Assembly: GCA_022497155.1 (NCBI GenBank)
Contig: MU385719.1
Location: 806,001 to 870,000, forward strand
DNA: 64,000 nt
Source of the DNA: Whalleya microplaca
Lineage: Eukaryota > Ascomycota > Sordariomycetes > Xylariales > Xylariaceae
Direction of reading: 5' to 3'
Shown here: positions 23,641 through 35,600 of the stretch, one piece after another
Numbering within the stretch: the stretch's first letter is position 1
Layout: the number at the start of each line of letters is the position of its first letter
The notes under the pieces: generated by a model
Told to the model about the DNA's origin: nothing
The model's database searches: none
Seen by the model: the letters and a program-made list of their open reading frames with translations, nothing else
Made by a program: the position numbers and the translations under genes

Positions 23641-24480
23641 AGGCAGCTTTTTAAAAGCGCTTGTTATAGTTATTAATATTAACTTTATAAAACTTATAAT
23701 TAAACCTTAATATAACCCCGCATTTTTTTATAACTTTTAAGTATTTTATTATAATTTTTGTTAGGCATATAGCTATACGGCTATACACACTCTTTATGGC
23801 GCAGCCACAGGTGTGTGGCTAAGGAGGTGGCATAGCCACCTCTCTCTTTATATAGCTATAGCTTCACTCACACACACATAGCTTAAAGGATTATTAATTA
23901 TACACATTTTAACTTTATAATTTTAAATGATTTTATTATAAGATTTTAAAATTCCGATTAATTTATATATATAAAAAAATAAAATTTAAATAAATAATTA
24001 AACTTTATATTATAAATAACATAAAGGTTAAATATAAAATTTAAGGTGTGATTCGTGCGTATTACGTAATTATAGTTTAAAGCCTTACACTTAATATATA
24101 TAGTAAATTTTTCGGCCGACCTTTTAGCTTAAATTCCTTTTTTTTTCCTTTATTTTAATATTATATACTCCGTAAAATATATAAAAATTAAGTCGCTAAG
24201 CCACCTTAACCCTTATAACACGTGATAGTAATGAATTCCTTAAGCTAATAAGCAGGGACGTATAAACCACCACTATAAAACCTTTTAACTTTAAAGATAA
24301 TCTCATTTAATAATCTCACTGGCTTTAAATAAAACTCAAACGTTAATATAAGCCCTTAAGGCTTCGGGACAACAAAGCTTAGTCATAACATACCATGCTA
24401 GCTTCACAGAAATATGGTCTTATCTATTTTCCAGAGAGAATGAAATACTAAAATATAGACATACAATAGTAATATATATC
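23641..24480. other. AT-rich tract, possible RIP-degraded element
   Basis: Sharp change to very AT-rich, TpA-rich sequence (long runs built from TTATAA and AATTTA words) without any usable ORF. Short self-complementary stretches such as tatagctata recur. In fungi with RIP this is the usual look of an old inactivated transposon, but no element type can be recognised. Confidence 0.6.
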
Positions 24481-25392
24481 AGGATTTCTTAAGCCCCTTA
24501 GTTGGGTATCATTGGGGGCCTCTGGTCCTCTGTTGCGGTTGCTGTATCACAGCGAGGGCATCACTCATTCTACCCCGGCCATAGCTGACAATATCCGTAG
24601 CTGCGAATCACAGACTACATTTGAACTCTAAATGCAACAACTGCCTGTTACCATCGGCCGATCTGTCATGATCCCGCCACTAATTTACCTCGTAGAGTTT
24701 TTCACATGCGTAGGTCAGACAAGCATGGCAACTTCCTATAGTCCGCAGCTGTAGTCGGAAGGCCAAATCTGACAGCTTCTGAAAGTCTGACTATAGCAAC
24801 TTCTAGTGTTCGAGTTAGCTGAATTGTATTACCTTTATACAGTCATCGCCAAGATACGGGGGAGAGCGACGAAGAGCATTGTACTAACACCAAATACGTG
24901 GGGATTAAATATCAGCTTATTATACCATCCGTCCGAAACAAAGCGTTGATCTTAGCTACTTGTATTATTGACCAAGGTACCATAGCCATAGCAAAATAAA
25001 TCTCCCTAGAGAGATGTCATAATTTTTCCCCGTAAATTATACCTTGGTCTACGTGTCCATATACGACCAGCTAGCAACTGTCACTTCCAATGACTCAATC
25101 AGATAAGCAAGGAAAGGGGAACAGTCATAGACGTATGTCAATTCACCTAGATCCTATCAAAGATAACCTAATGACTGCTCTACAATATTCAACTCTCTAG
25201 GGTACAGTCAAATATTTCATTTAGACTCAAGAAAGCTCGCCACTGCCCAGGTGGTTGCGAATCAACTTAGGGAAGAGTTAAGGGAAAAGACTCAACTAAA
25301 TATCGCAGATGACCCCCACGCTTTCATATGATGTAAGTAATTACAATTCAAACCAAGCATATTCACAGTACCTAGTATGTCTCTCCAAATTG
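24481..25392. other. Gene-free spacer
   Basis: Normal base composition returns after the AT-rich tract. No ORF or RNA gene seen. Its right end holds the 3' flank of the P450 gene. Confidence 0.4.
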
Positions 25393-27578
25393 CTAGTTGT
25401 CTGAAAGCAGGTTGGATTCTGTCACTTTTACCCAGAGATCGCTGTCCATCGGGGTGCCATAAAAGCGACTATTCCACGGCTTCGTGGGATTGATAAGCTG
25501 AAAATCGAAGTTTCGCAACAGCTTAGTAGAACAATTAGCAAGCGATCAAAGACTCCCCACAGGCAAGGAAGAGACTAACCTCGAAGAACACCTTATGCAA
25601 CTCTAGGAAGGCAACTGGCTTGCCAGCGCACATCCAGCGCCCGTAGCCGAAAACTAGTTCGACGACACGTTCCATCTCAGCCCTGCTGGTTGGATCGGCC
25701 TCAGTGAACCTCTCCGGCCGAAACTCGTCCGCATCCGACCCAAATTGGGCAGTGGAGCGTGTCATTGCCCCAAAGTTCATGGCGACGGGCGTGCCACCAG
25801 GTATAAACTTCCCGTCTATCACGTCCCCTTCAGGAGGAACAACCTTGGGGAACAATGCTTGGGCTGGCGGGCGAATACGTAGTCCTTCGTAGACAAGTGC
25901 CTGTGGATTCCTGTCAGTCTGGGCTTTGGAAAGGTATTAAGGTTCCGGCATTGCTGTGGGTATTTCTAAGCTCACCCTAAGATATGGAATATTCCTTGCT
26001 TCGTCGAATGTGATCGGGCTCGATGCCTTTCCCTCTCGGATAGTTTGAGCGATGATACCCTTAAGCTTTTGGTAGAGGAGGGGGCTTGTAATCAGGTAAA
26101 CTGTAATTGGTTAGCTAGTTTCCCGTTGATCATCCTCTTTGAAGTAGATGGGAGGCCTTCGAATGAGAAGGCCAGGAGAAGCCCACGCTCAGGGGTTTGC
26201 AGGATCAATACGCCAGCACGCCATAGAAACATGATCTTGAAGACTCACTACTCTCATTTTAATTAGTAAGTCAGTAGCGCAATGATGACAACAAGAAGAA
26301 AACCATGGCACGCACCACATTGTTATTCTAATACATGATGCTGAAGTCTCTGACCCAGCCGTCAGCGCAAACATTAGTTCGGCATAACAGTCGGGCTGTC
26401 CAAGGCCATTGCGAATAAAAGAACCCTGGTCGATGGCAAACCGATGTTAATGACTTCATTCTGTTTAACAATGGCCACCAACTTACCAAAATGTCTTTGT
26501 GATCCTGAGCTGCGGGCTTGAACCGTTCTATTGTAAGATCTCGGATGATACTAAGAACCTCTATTGTAAATACTCTGCTAACTTGGGAGTCAAACAGAAT
26601 GCAAGCGGGAAGACGAACCCTAGGAACTTCCCTAGCCCTTTAGAATCTGTAGGCTTAGCACTAATGAGCCTAAGGCAAAGAGGAGAATACATAATACTCC
26701 GAATCCATGGGATATCCGCGGTGGCCACGATGTATGGTACGTGGACTCTTTCTATCTTTAGGAAATCGTGCATATCTGAATCATTGCTCAGAAACCCCAT
26801 GGGCTTCCCTTGTGTCAGTTTCGTGATTACGTCCAAAGTAAAGAACGAAGTCATCTGAGCAAATTCAAGTGGCCGATAGCCTTGGCTCATCTGGAGTTTG
26901 TCGGTCGGTTTATACTACGACGCCATGAATTAGCATTGGCACTTTTAGACAGTTGAGAAAGAACTTCGAAGCTTTCAGACCCGTCTCGTAGCTTCAGTTG
27001 CCCGAATATGCGTCAGATGGAAAATGTTGCTCCTGAAACAGGCTTTCAACGAAATTTTGACTCTAGATGCTACTCACGAGATATTTTCGCCGGATGAGTC
27101 CCATCAATGACTCCATCTGAGCGTTCACTCCAGCCTCAAGAGCATCTACCTCGCGACCGTTATAAGCCCGCGATATCTTGGCCTTGATTTTGTCATGAGA
27201 CTCTGGGTCGAGAAGGTTGAACATGATCTTGTGATACGGGTCCCATCGCGTCGCCTCATACCAGGAATCCTTCCAGGCCTTCGACTGAGTGGAAGCCATC
27301 TTGCGAATCACTTCGGGTTCGTCGGTCAAAAGCATATTAGGACCAACCCGAACCAAATGGCCATATTTTTTACTGAGGTCGCGGGTCACCTGGGCGTATG
27401 TACCGCTGTATGACACTCGGAAGAGCCAAAGCCAGCTGAATGAAGCTAGAAAAGGGCCTTTGACATGGCTGAGTCTGTACCAAGAGATGAATGAGCTAAC
27501 CACATACCAAGTTACCAAGGAAGCAAGAGATAGGATGGCGGCCTGGGTTGGCGTAAGGTCTATGGCTAACAAGGCCAT
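25393..27578 (-). CDS. Cytochrome P450 (pisatin-demethylase-like), possibly damaged
   Basis: Haem monooxygenase, probably ER-anchored by the hydrophobic N-terminus (ILSLASLVTWYVVSSF). Best exon set: 27578-27078, 26890-26615, 26558-26487, 26425-26316, 26100-25976, 25900-25580, 25497-25393, about 502 aa, normal for the family. Motifs in order: RRKYL near 163-167, YRPLEFAQMTSFFTLDVIT, I-helix AGSETS (Glu where Asp is common), K-helix EGLR, haem loop FGYGRWMCAG with the Cys ligand, and a spliced C-terminus ending LLSDN. Two junctions are poor. The second intron needs a weak GTCTTC donor. At the fourth intron (~215 nt, unusually long) the good donor GTGCGT leaves the frame one nucleotide off. So this is either a gene with odd splicing or a recent pseudogene. 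It lies next to AT-rich sequence. Substrate unknown; the pisatin-demethylase comparison rests on general resemblance. Confidence 0.8.
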
Positions 27579-29915
27579 AATGGATGATATGACCGCGATT
27601 CAATTTTGAGGTAATTTTTCTGAATCAGTATATCGACAGCCTAAAGCTATATAAGAGCTCATGCGCAGCTCCAATTTGCCTAGTAAGGTGGTTTCCAACG
27701 CAGAAAATTGAGACAAATGGCACAGCCGGCGGAGTATATTCTTACTAGGCGGCATGATTTATAGGTAGATAGACTCGGTCCTAGATGATCATCTGAGGCT
27801 TGAATACTGCAGCGTTTCGATAGATCCCGCTCGATAAACCAGTCAAGTGTTTGCGATGATGACCTCCATCAATACTACCACCATGCTAGGCTTTGTGATA
27901 GATCGCCCCGCACGAGTTATATTTGCTTCCCGTCACACCGATCGAAGCCCAATCCACGAATAACATCATCTAGCCTCTTTGATAACACCACCATTATACA
28001 CTCTCGTAAGCTACTTGGATGCTGTTGTGTAACGATGGCTGTATTAGGTACGGCCTGCCTTCGACAGACGGCAACGGCGGTCTAGGCCCATGCCGAGGCA
28101 TTTTTGACAAGTGAGGAGTTAATGTAAGTCTATTGAACATACACTGTACGTAAAAGTTGAAGATATAGAGATCTAATACAGTAAACTAAGTGTTAAATGA
28201 TGGCGAGTATCTGTAAGAATATAGCGGCGTAACGATGCACAACAGGTAGTCGTTATACTATTGTTATTACGGTAAAGAAGCTTGAATTAGTCGTTGTTTT
28301 GGTGCCTTGTGACGTTAATGTAGGATAGAGTGATCGATGTGTTGTCCATGACGAGATGGCAACTCGGCAGCACTAAGGTCGTACCGGCTGGCACCTCAGT
28401 TAGCCGCCGGGGATGTGTGCTGAGTTCGCACCCAAACTATGGCTGAAAGGACTGGCTGTCAGTTCGGGAAACGAAGCCTTCCATACCTCATACGTGCTTA
28501 TTATGTGTGGTAACGTTCGGGTGCGGCTGATTAACAATAAGCACCAATGACATAACTGGAGAAACTTGCTTTTTCTCTAGTTCGGCAAGTTCTTGACCTG
28601 TTTGGTGGACGGCGCGGCAATCTGAGCATTACAGCACGCATATTATACATTTTATCGTAGAGCTTGTCCCTATTCCTCGATACCGAAGTCGGTTCTTGAT
28701 AGACTTGTTATATTGATCCACCTTTGGAATTGCCATCCCAGGCCAAAGGCATGCCGCTACTGGGCTAGCTGGGGGGATACTCTTAGTCTATCGTTCGCAT
28801 GCTCGATATCGTTCGTGCTCCCAGAGCTCAGCAAGGTTATGGACCCTGGCGTTCGGATTTCCGCCTTTGTCGAGCCGGAGGAGCACCTCCTTCGCTGATA
28901 GACTCGCAAAAAGTTGCATATGATGTTTTTGAACGCTTCCTAAACCTCTCAGTGCATCGGGTTATCAACGAAAATATGATCAGTTACTAGGTCTGGTTAC
29001 TCAAGGAATCCGATATACGACTGACATTATTCTCTCATCATGAGAACACCTAGCATCCCTGAACCAGGATTTATTGACATATGTGAGGCTTCTACCGAAT
29101 TCGGCGGTGGCTGCCTATCGTAGGTATAATAGGTAAAGCGGGAAGCTCATCTAATCCATCATGGCTTTCAGCATAGAAGCACCTGGTCTGCAGCCCTTTC
29201 TAGTCCTGCTGCAGTGTCCGCTAGGTATGGATATTCCGACCTTCACTGGCCCGATTCCGGTCCGATGACTCGTACTAAACACGCCTCGTTCTGCACGAAG
29301 ATATCATACGCCTTATTCCTGTGGTGAGTGCCACCATCCCCATACCCCGATATGTCGAATGCTATCAGATAGGGGTGTTCGCCTCTTGACTCTGGTATTA
29401 TAAACTCCTAATTCCCGGCTGGCCAATTTGATAGCTCTAGCCCCAAGATCTGCATAACGATGATTGTAGAAAGGAGTGGTGATCGCTTTCTTTTTGAGAC
29501 GGATGTCAGTTTAGCCATTCAGCGGCTGTAGTTCGTTCGGGCGGGGAACTTAGACTGACCATACCATGACATACACAAAAGGGAACCCCCACACTTACAG
29601 TAATTATTCGATGACTATATCCATACTAATACTCTTATGCGGCAAAAGATACTCCAAGTCAAGTGACGTTGCGGAGACACTCTATCCTCGAGCTGAAATA
29701 TGACACTCCCAGCATTGATCCATTGTAACCATTATTTTCGGCGCATTCTCTATAACCTTGGACTGTGTTATAGAGTTATTGCAGCGGTCTGTCGTCACAC
29801 AGTATACTAGAACCCCGCAATATCATCATGTCTTTTGATGAATAGTGAAGTATAGCGTGTAAATTATTCAAGGCTCTCTTTCCACGTGTTGGATGCGGTG
29901 TTACGGCCGCTCGGA
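27579..29915. other. Gene-free region between P450 and acyl-CoA dehydrogenase
   Basis: About 2.3 kb. Only short frames without recognisable content (for example 28713-28898 and 28799-28990). The two flanking genes point away from each other, so both promoters lie here. Confidence 0.45.
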
Positions 29916-31259
29916 ATGTCACGTTCACTTATGCATTGCGCGTGGCGATCGCGGCCAATAGCTACCAGCCTAATGGTCACTGACAACGTAGGCAGTCGCT
30001 TGCCATTAGCATTGGGCTTGCGGCATGGCTTCTCGAGCACATCACGCAGGCAGATTATGCAAATGACAGGTTTCACCGAGAATCAGGTGACTGTCAGGGA
30101 AGCGGTTAGCGCAGTCTGTTCCCACTTTCCGAACACCTACTGGCAAGAGCATGACCAGAAGGAAGAGTATCCAACGGACTTCCACGCCGCACTAGCGAAA
30201 GGTGGCTGGCTGGGGATTGCTCTACCAGAAGCATTAGGAGGATCCGGACTCGGCATCTCGGAAGCCGTAATGATGATGCAGACCATCACGGAGTCCGGTG
30301 CCGGCATGGCAGGGGCCCAGGCGATCCACGGGAATGTCTACGCAACTCAACCGCTGGCTAAATTCGGAACTCAGGAGCAGCTCGAGAGCATGTTACCCAA
30401 TATCATCTCCGGGAAGTGGCGGACTTGTTTCGGTGTGACGGAGCCGAACACAGGTCTCGACACTTTGCGGTTGCGGACCGTGGCTAAGAAGCAGGACGAT
30501 GGCTCCTACAGCGTGACGGGGCAGAAGATATGGATCACCTGTGCCCAGGTGGCAAAGAAAATGATCCTTCTAGCCCGGACGACGCCCCTAGAAGAAGTGA
30601 AGAAGTCAAGCGAAGGCTTGTCGTTATTCTGTATTAACCTAGATAGAAACGCACCGGGTCTTGACATGCGCAAGATTAAGAAGATGGGTGGGCGTGCTGT
30701 GGATGCAAACGAAGTCTTCTTCGATCATTACGAGATTCCAGCAAATACCTTGATAGGGTCTGAAAATCAGGGATTCAAGGTCATCCTCCACGGAATGAAT
30801 GCTGAGCGTTGTCTCCTCGCTGGTGAGGCTCTTGGGTTAGGCTATGTTGCTCTGTCGAAGGCGGCCGAGTACGCTCGCGAACGTGTCGTCTTCCAACGGC
30901 CTATTGGGATGAACCAAGGGATCGCCCACCCCTTAACTGATGCGTGGATGAAACTTGAAGCTGCAAAATTTGCAACCTATCACGCTGCCCGGCTCTATGA
31001 TGTCAGCAAGGGGGACAAATCTGTCAAGCAAGACGCGGTAGGGGTTGCGGCCAACAGTGCGAAATATCTAGCAGCAGAAGCTGCTTTTACTGCGTGTGAA
31101 AGAGCAGTAATGACACATGGAGGAATGGGGTACGCTATGGAGTACGACGTCGAGAGGTGGCTAAGAGAGTGTCTCGTGCCGCGCATTGCCCCCGTCAGTA
31201 GGGAAATGATCATGAACTATATCAGCGAGAAGGTACTGCAACTGCCAAGAAGCTACTGA
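29916..31259 (+). CDS. Acyl-CoA dehydrogenase family protein, probably mitochondrial
   Basis: FAD-dependent oxidation of an acyl-CoA to the trans-2-enoyl-CoA is the family reaction; the substrate cannot be read from sequence. Intronless, 447 aa from the ATG at 29916; upstream codons in frame are open but begin with GTG. The first ~45 residues are Arg/Ser-rich and lack acids until D23 (MSRSLMHCAWRSR, later HGFSSTSRRQ), which fits a mitochondrial targeting peptide. Landmarks: FGVTEPNTGLDT (~residue 171, flavin/substrate loop), QKIWIT, ERCLLAGEALGLGY, and GGMGYAMEYDVERWLRE (~401). Near the C-terminus most family members have a YEGT motif supplying the catalytic Glu; here the aligned stretch reads RIAPVSREMIMNYI, with a Glu one position later. 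That variant may define a subfamily. Single-copy enzyme next to the P450 island. Confidence 0.92.
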   Translation: MSRSLMHCAWRSRPIATSLMVTDNVGSRLPLALGLRHGFSSTSRRQIMQMTGFTENQVTVREAVSAVCSHFPNTYWQEHDQKEEYPTDFHAALAKGGWLGIALPEALGGSGLGISEAVMMMQTITESGAGMAGAQAIHGNVYATQPLAKFGTQEQLESMLPNIISGKWRTCFGVTEPNTGLDTLRLRTVAKKQDDGSYSVTGQKIWITCAQVAKKMILLARTTPLEEVKKSSEGLSLFCINLDRNAPGLDMRKIKKMGGRAVDANEVFFDHYEIPANTLIGSENQGFKVILHGMNAERCLLAGEALGLGYVALSKAAEYARERVVFQRPIGMNQGIAHPLTDAWMKLEAAKFATYHAARLYDVSKGDKSVKQDAVGVAANSAKYLAAEAAFTACERAVMTHGGMGYAMEYDVERWLRECLVPRIAPVSREMIMNYISEKVLQLPRSY

Positions 31260-32655
31260 ATGCTATCGATTTCTCAGTATCAGCTGAATGAAAACATTCG
31301 AAGAGTGAGTATGATCACAGGCTATGGTATTTGCGGCTTCACGTATGTGCCTCATCAGTTGCTCTCTGCCTTTCTCCTTGCGCATGCATATATCTTCATA
31401 TTTACGAAACTTGAAGAGCTCGTATAATATTTCTTATAGTTGAAAATGCTCGCTTGAACACCAAGTAACCTCATTCCAAGGAGGGTGTGCCTTGTTATAG
31501 ACCTCTGCCATCTGCTGTGAAGAATCCAGGACTAGGCCGAATCTCCCGACAACACCCCAGCGAGAAGAACTGACAAACCCTTCCAACACAACCGACCCTT
31601 TATCGGAAACTATGGAAACTGGATAAGGATCCGGGGAGCTCATGGTGCAACCTAATGGAGGAGACCAACGATCTTTGGCTGAATCGCTTCAGAGAATCCC
31701 ATTTACGGAACTCATGAATAGTGCGACATCAGCATCCAAGTCTTGGAAAGATTCCTAAAACCGCCAAAATACTACTTATGGCTGAAAGCTTCGCCAGATC
31801 GGATATTATAATCCACATATTGACATTTCTTTTGAAGAATGAGACCTTGATATTCCAGTGCCCTTAAAGGAGGTATGTGGTCTAGTGCTATGGTAGCTAG
31901 TGCCCGCACCATCATAAAGCAATAATATAACTTACCAACAACTACTGTAATAATAAGATCGTGTTATACCTGATGCTATAAATTTGTTGATTTAGGTCGG
32001 ATAAGTACGGGGGGTCTCCTGTTAACGAGATAGCTGGGACTAAAAATAGTCGTGTCAGGGGCAAACAGGTAATTGCAACTGTACTACGTAAAGACTCAAT
32101 CTCCGAATAGTATCATGCGTTATAAGAGCCTAGCTGCCTAGAGATTGACTTAAGGCTAGATGTTAATATTTGAAGCTATTCTCGTTAGTTTCGGAGGAGC
32201 TCTTGGTTTTATCTGGGGCAGCATACGTTTAACAAGTTTGTGTTGGTATAAAAAACAATAGAAGACAAGATACTTGATATAATTTATAAAACATCAATCA
32301 TGGTATCCCATAGCTTATTATTTGTACGCAGTAATCTGTATGTAATTGCTGCAGTTATAGAGAACTAATGTACATGTACCTAGACCCTTGTCGTTATAGA
32401 AGCTTGGGCCAACCAGCCGACCCATGTTGCATGCCAAGAGCGGCGACACCCGTTCTTACAGCTGTTATTATTAGCTTATCATTATAGCTACGACATAGAC
32501 ATGCACACTGTCACCCGATTCATACTGTCACGTCAAGCGGCTCGATCTCTCTGATAATCCCATTTTCCACCACGCCGCAGACACGGTCAACATCTGCAAC
32601 CAGAGAACCCTATGGACTGTTTCTCTGTTCAACCGGATCTTCCGTCGCACCCGAA
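31260..32655. other. Intergenic, no gene recognised
   Basis: A minus-strand ATG ORF of 69 codons (31643-31434) begins MSSPDPYPVS but shows no known domain; it could be a remnant. The right half is the SLP1 promoter. Nothing else seen. Confidence 0.45.
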
Positions 32656-35600
32656 ATGTGGCCCATACAGGAGACGCGACAAGTAGTTACCATAGTCCTG
32701 CCCGTTCTTCTATCCGCCCATCGAGTGTTGGGACAAGGGGATCCGACTACGCATACCTCGACGCCGAACAATGTGACCAAGACCGCCCCGAGTATCTCGA
32801 CGGTTGAACCGACGTGCGAGTCGAGAACTGTAAACTACATCACCCATACGCTGCCCCAGCAATGTCTCACCTCGAGTCCTTCTGCATCCCCGACTCCCGA
32901 GTCCATTACTGTGACCGCCACTCCGTCTGCGACCACCGCCGAGTCCACGCCCCAGGCAAGCGATGATAGTAGCACGCTCGCTCAGCCTGAACTCGACCCG
33001 GACGGCAACGACCTCAGCACGGGCGCATTCATGTCGTTCGAGGAATGGAAGGCCATGATGCTCGAGAAGTCCGGCCAGGAGGCGCTAGAAGCACGGCCTC
33101 GAAAGATCAAAGAAGGCCGCGGCGAGGCATACCCCGGCGAAGACTTTGACAGCCTCGGAGACGAGGGCGAGGTGTCGCTTGACTTCGACGCATACTCGGA
33201 CCGGATCTCCGAGATCACGTCGTCCACGAAGCCGTCGCAGAAGGAGAAGGAGGGAGAAGCGGGAGAGGTCGAGAAGGTGACCTACGACGAAGGGCTGGCC
33301 CATGGGTACCGCAGTAAGGATGCGGGAAAGACGTGCAAGGAGAGGTTCTCGTATGCGTCCTTTGACGCTGGCGCGACGGTGTTGAAGGCTAGCCCCGGTG
33401 CTAAGAATACCAAAGCCATTCTGGTCGAGAACAAGGACTCGTACATGCTCTTGGAGTGCGCCATGGAGAACAAGTTCTTCATTGTGGAGCTGAGCGACGA
33501 TATCCTGGTTGATACCGTCGTGCTGGCCAATTTCGAGTTTTTCTCGAGCATGATCCGACAGTTTCGGGTCAGTGTCAGCGATCGCTATCCAGCGAAGCAA
33601 GACAAGTGGAAGGTCTTGGGCACGTTCGAGGCCCGCAACTCGAGAGATATCCAGCCTTTCCTCGTAGAAAACCCTCAGATCTGGGCCAGGTATCTGCAAA
33701 TCGAGTTCTTGAGCCATTTTGGGAACGAGTATTACTGCCCGGTATCGCTGTTACGAGTTCACGGAACGCGCATGCTTGACTCGTGGAAGGAGGCTGATCC
33801 TGCCGACCTTGAAATCGACGATGACGGTAGCAAGACCATATCTGAAGGCGTTGAAGAACCAGTGGAAACGGCTGAAGCCCATGCTGAGGAGGAAGTTGAG
33901 GTTGTTGAGCCTCCCCAGTTCGAGAACCACACCATTATGCTAGAGCAGAGTGACTGGGTGCCCTATTGGGAGAAGTCCTATTTTTACACTTATCTCTTAG
34001 ATGCTACTTGTGCGGTAACAGACATCCCAGAACCTACTTCACAGAACACCGAAGAATATGATCAAAATACAGCGCCAACCAAGCCCCAGTCGCCGACGAC
34101 TACTACGCAAGCAGACTCCGTCGGCTCCGGTGCCTATTTGTCAGAGACTACAACAGAGCAGCCTGCTAGCCAAACATCTGATCTGTCAAAATCTGCCGCC
34201 ACCCCTTCTTCTGGGGAGGCATCGGCGGACTCAACCACCTCAAATTCAACAGAATCAGCATCAGTCGTGACGTCTTCTCCAGAGGCGAAGTCGACAACTA
34301 TGCCGCCCTCGTCGTCGCCGACCACAATTACACCACCTAGTCAAGGGAAACCTTCTATTGTGAATTCTGCTCCCAGGAACAAGACAGCCTCTTCAGCCTC
34401 CCTTAAACCGCCCTCTTCGAAATCAGTCGTCTCCAGGAGCCCCTCCGGATCGCCGGCAACATCCCGCAACAAGACGACAACCACGACCTCCTCGGCCGCC
34501 TCCACGCCCACGGTCCAAGACTCGTTCTTCAAGGCGCTGACCAAGCGCCTGCAGACGCTCGAGTCGAACACGACGCTGTCGCTGCAGTACATCGAGTCGC
34601 AGTCCAAGTTCCTGCAGGAGGCGCTGGCGCGGCTGGAGAAGCGGCAGGTGGCCAAGGTGGACCTGTTCCTGGACACGCTGAACAAGACGGTGCTGGGCGA
34701 GCTGCGCGAGGTGCGCACGCAGTACGACCAGGTCTGGCAGTCGACGGTGATCGCGCTCGAGACGCAGCGCGAGCAGTCGGAGCGCGAGATCGTCGCGCTC
34801 GGCGCCCGCCTCGGCGTCCTCGCCGACGAGGTCGTCTTCCAGAAGCGCATGGCCATCGTCCAGTCCGTCCTCCTGCTCGGCTGCCTCGTCCTCGTCATCT
34901 TCTCCCGCATCGGCGCCGCTGCCGGTGCTGGTGGTTTTGTCGAGTCCTACTACCCCTCCCAGTTCCTCCTCGGCTCCTCTTCCCGCCTTGCTTCCCCCGT
35001 TTTTCCCTCTACTCCTAAGGCTGGACCCCCTACTACCAAGGATCACCACGGCCACCATGGCCACCACGGCCACCACCACCACGATAGCACCGCCGCCCTC
35101 CTCTCCTCCATCGAGGACCCCGGTTCCGCCCATGCCCACGAGGGAACCCCGGCCATTCACAGAAATAGTAGTAGTAGCAACAACAACAGACATCGTCACG
35201 AATCTCCCCGCCCCATCCCCGGCCCCGCCCTCAACCTCAGCCTCGGCCAGACGCCGGAATCATCCCGCTCCTCCCATAATCGTCGACCGGGGGCACCGCG
35301 CAACGGCGACGGCGAGACCTCGGATTCCTCCTCGGAACCCGGTCGCCGGCGACGGCCCTCGCCCAGCCGCGCCTCGGCGGAACCCCCCGATCTCGTCGAC
35401 TTCATGCGTCCGCAGACGCCCTCGAGCATCGGCGAATTCGGCTACGACTCCGAGCCCGCCATGACGCCCGCCGCCGGCGGGGACTACTTCTCCACGCCTG
35501 CGGCGAGCGTGAATGGCGGTGGCGGTTCTGGGGGTGAGGAATCTTCATCATCGGCTTCTACTGCTACTTACCCCAAGATGCTAGCTAGGAAAGCAGCGAA

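Noticed and set aside
25393..31259. A P450 plus acyl-CoA dehydrogenase biosynthetic gene cluster
   Set aside because: Only two candidate enzymes, 2.3 kb apart, with no synthase, transporter or regulator nearby.
31434..31643. 69-codon minus-strand ATG ORF (MSSPDPYPVS...)
   Set aside because: Reads somewhat protein-like, but too short and unsupported by neighbouring exons to call.
34423..35199. 258-codon minus-strand ORF antisense to SLP1
   Set aside because: Same GC3 shadow effect; Val/Leu/Arg/Gly-biased with no domain.
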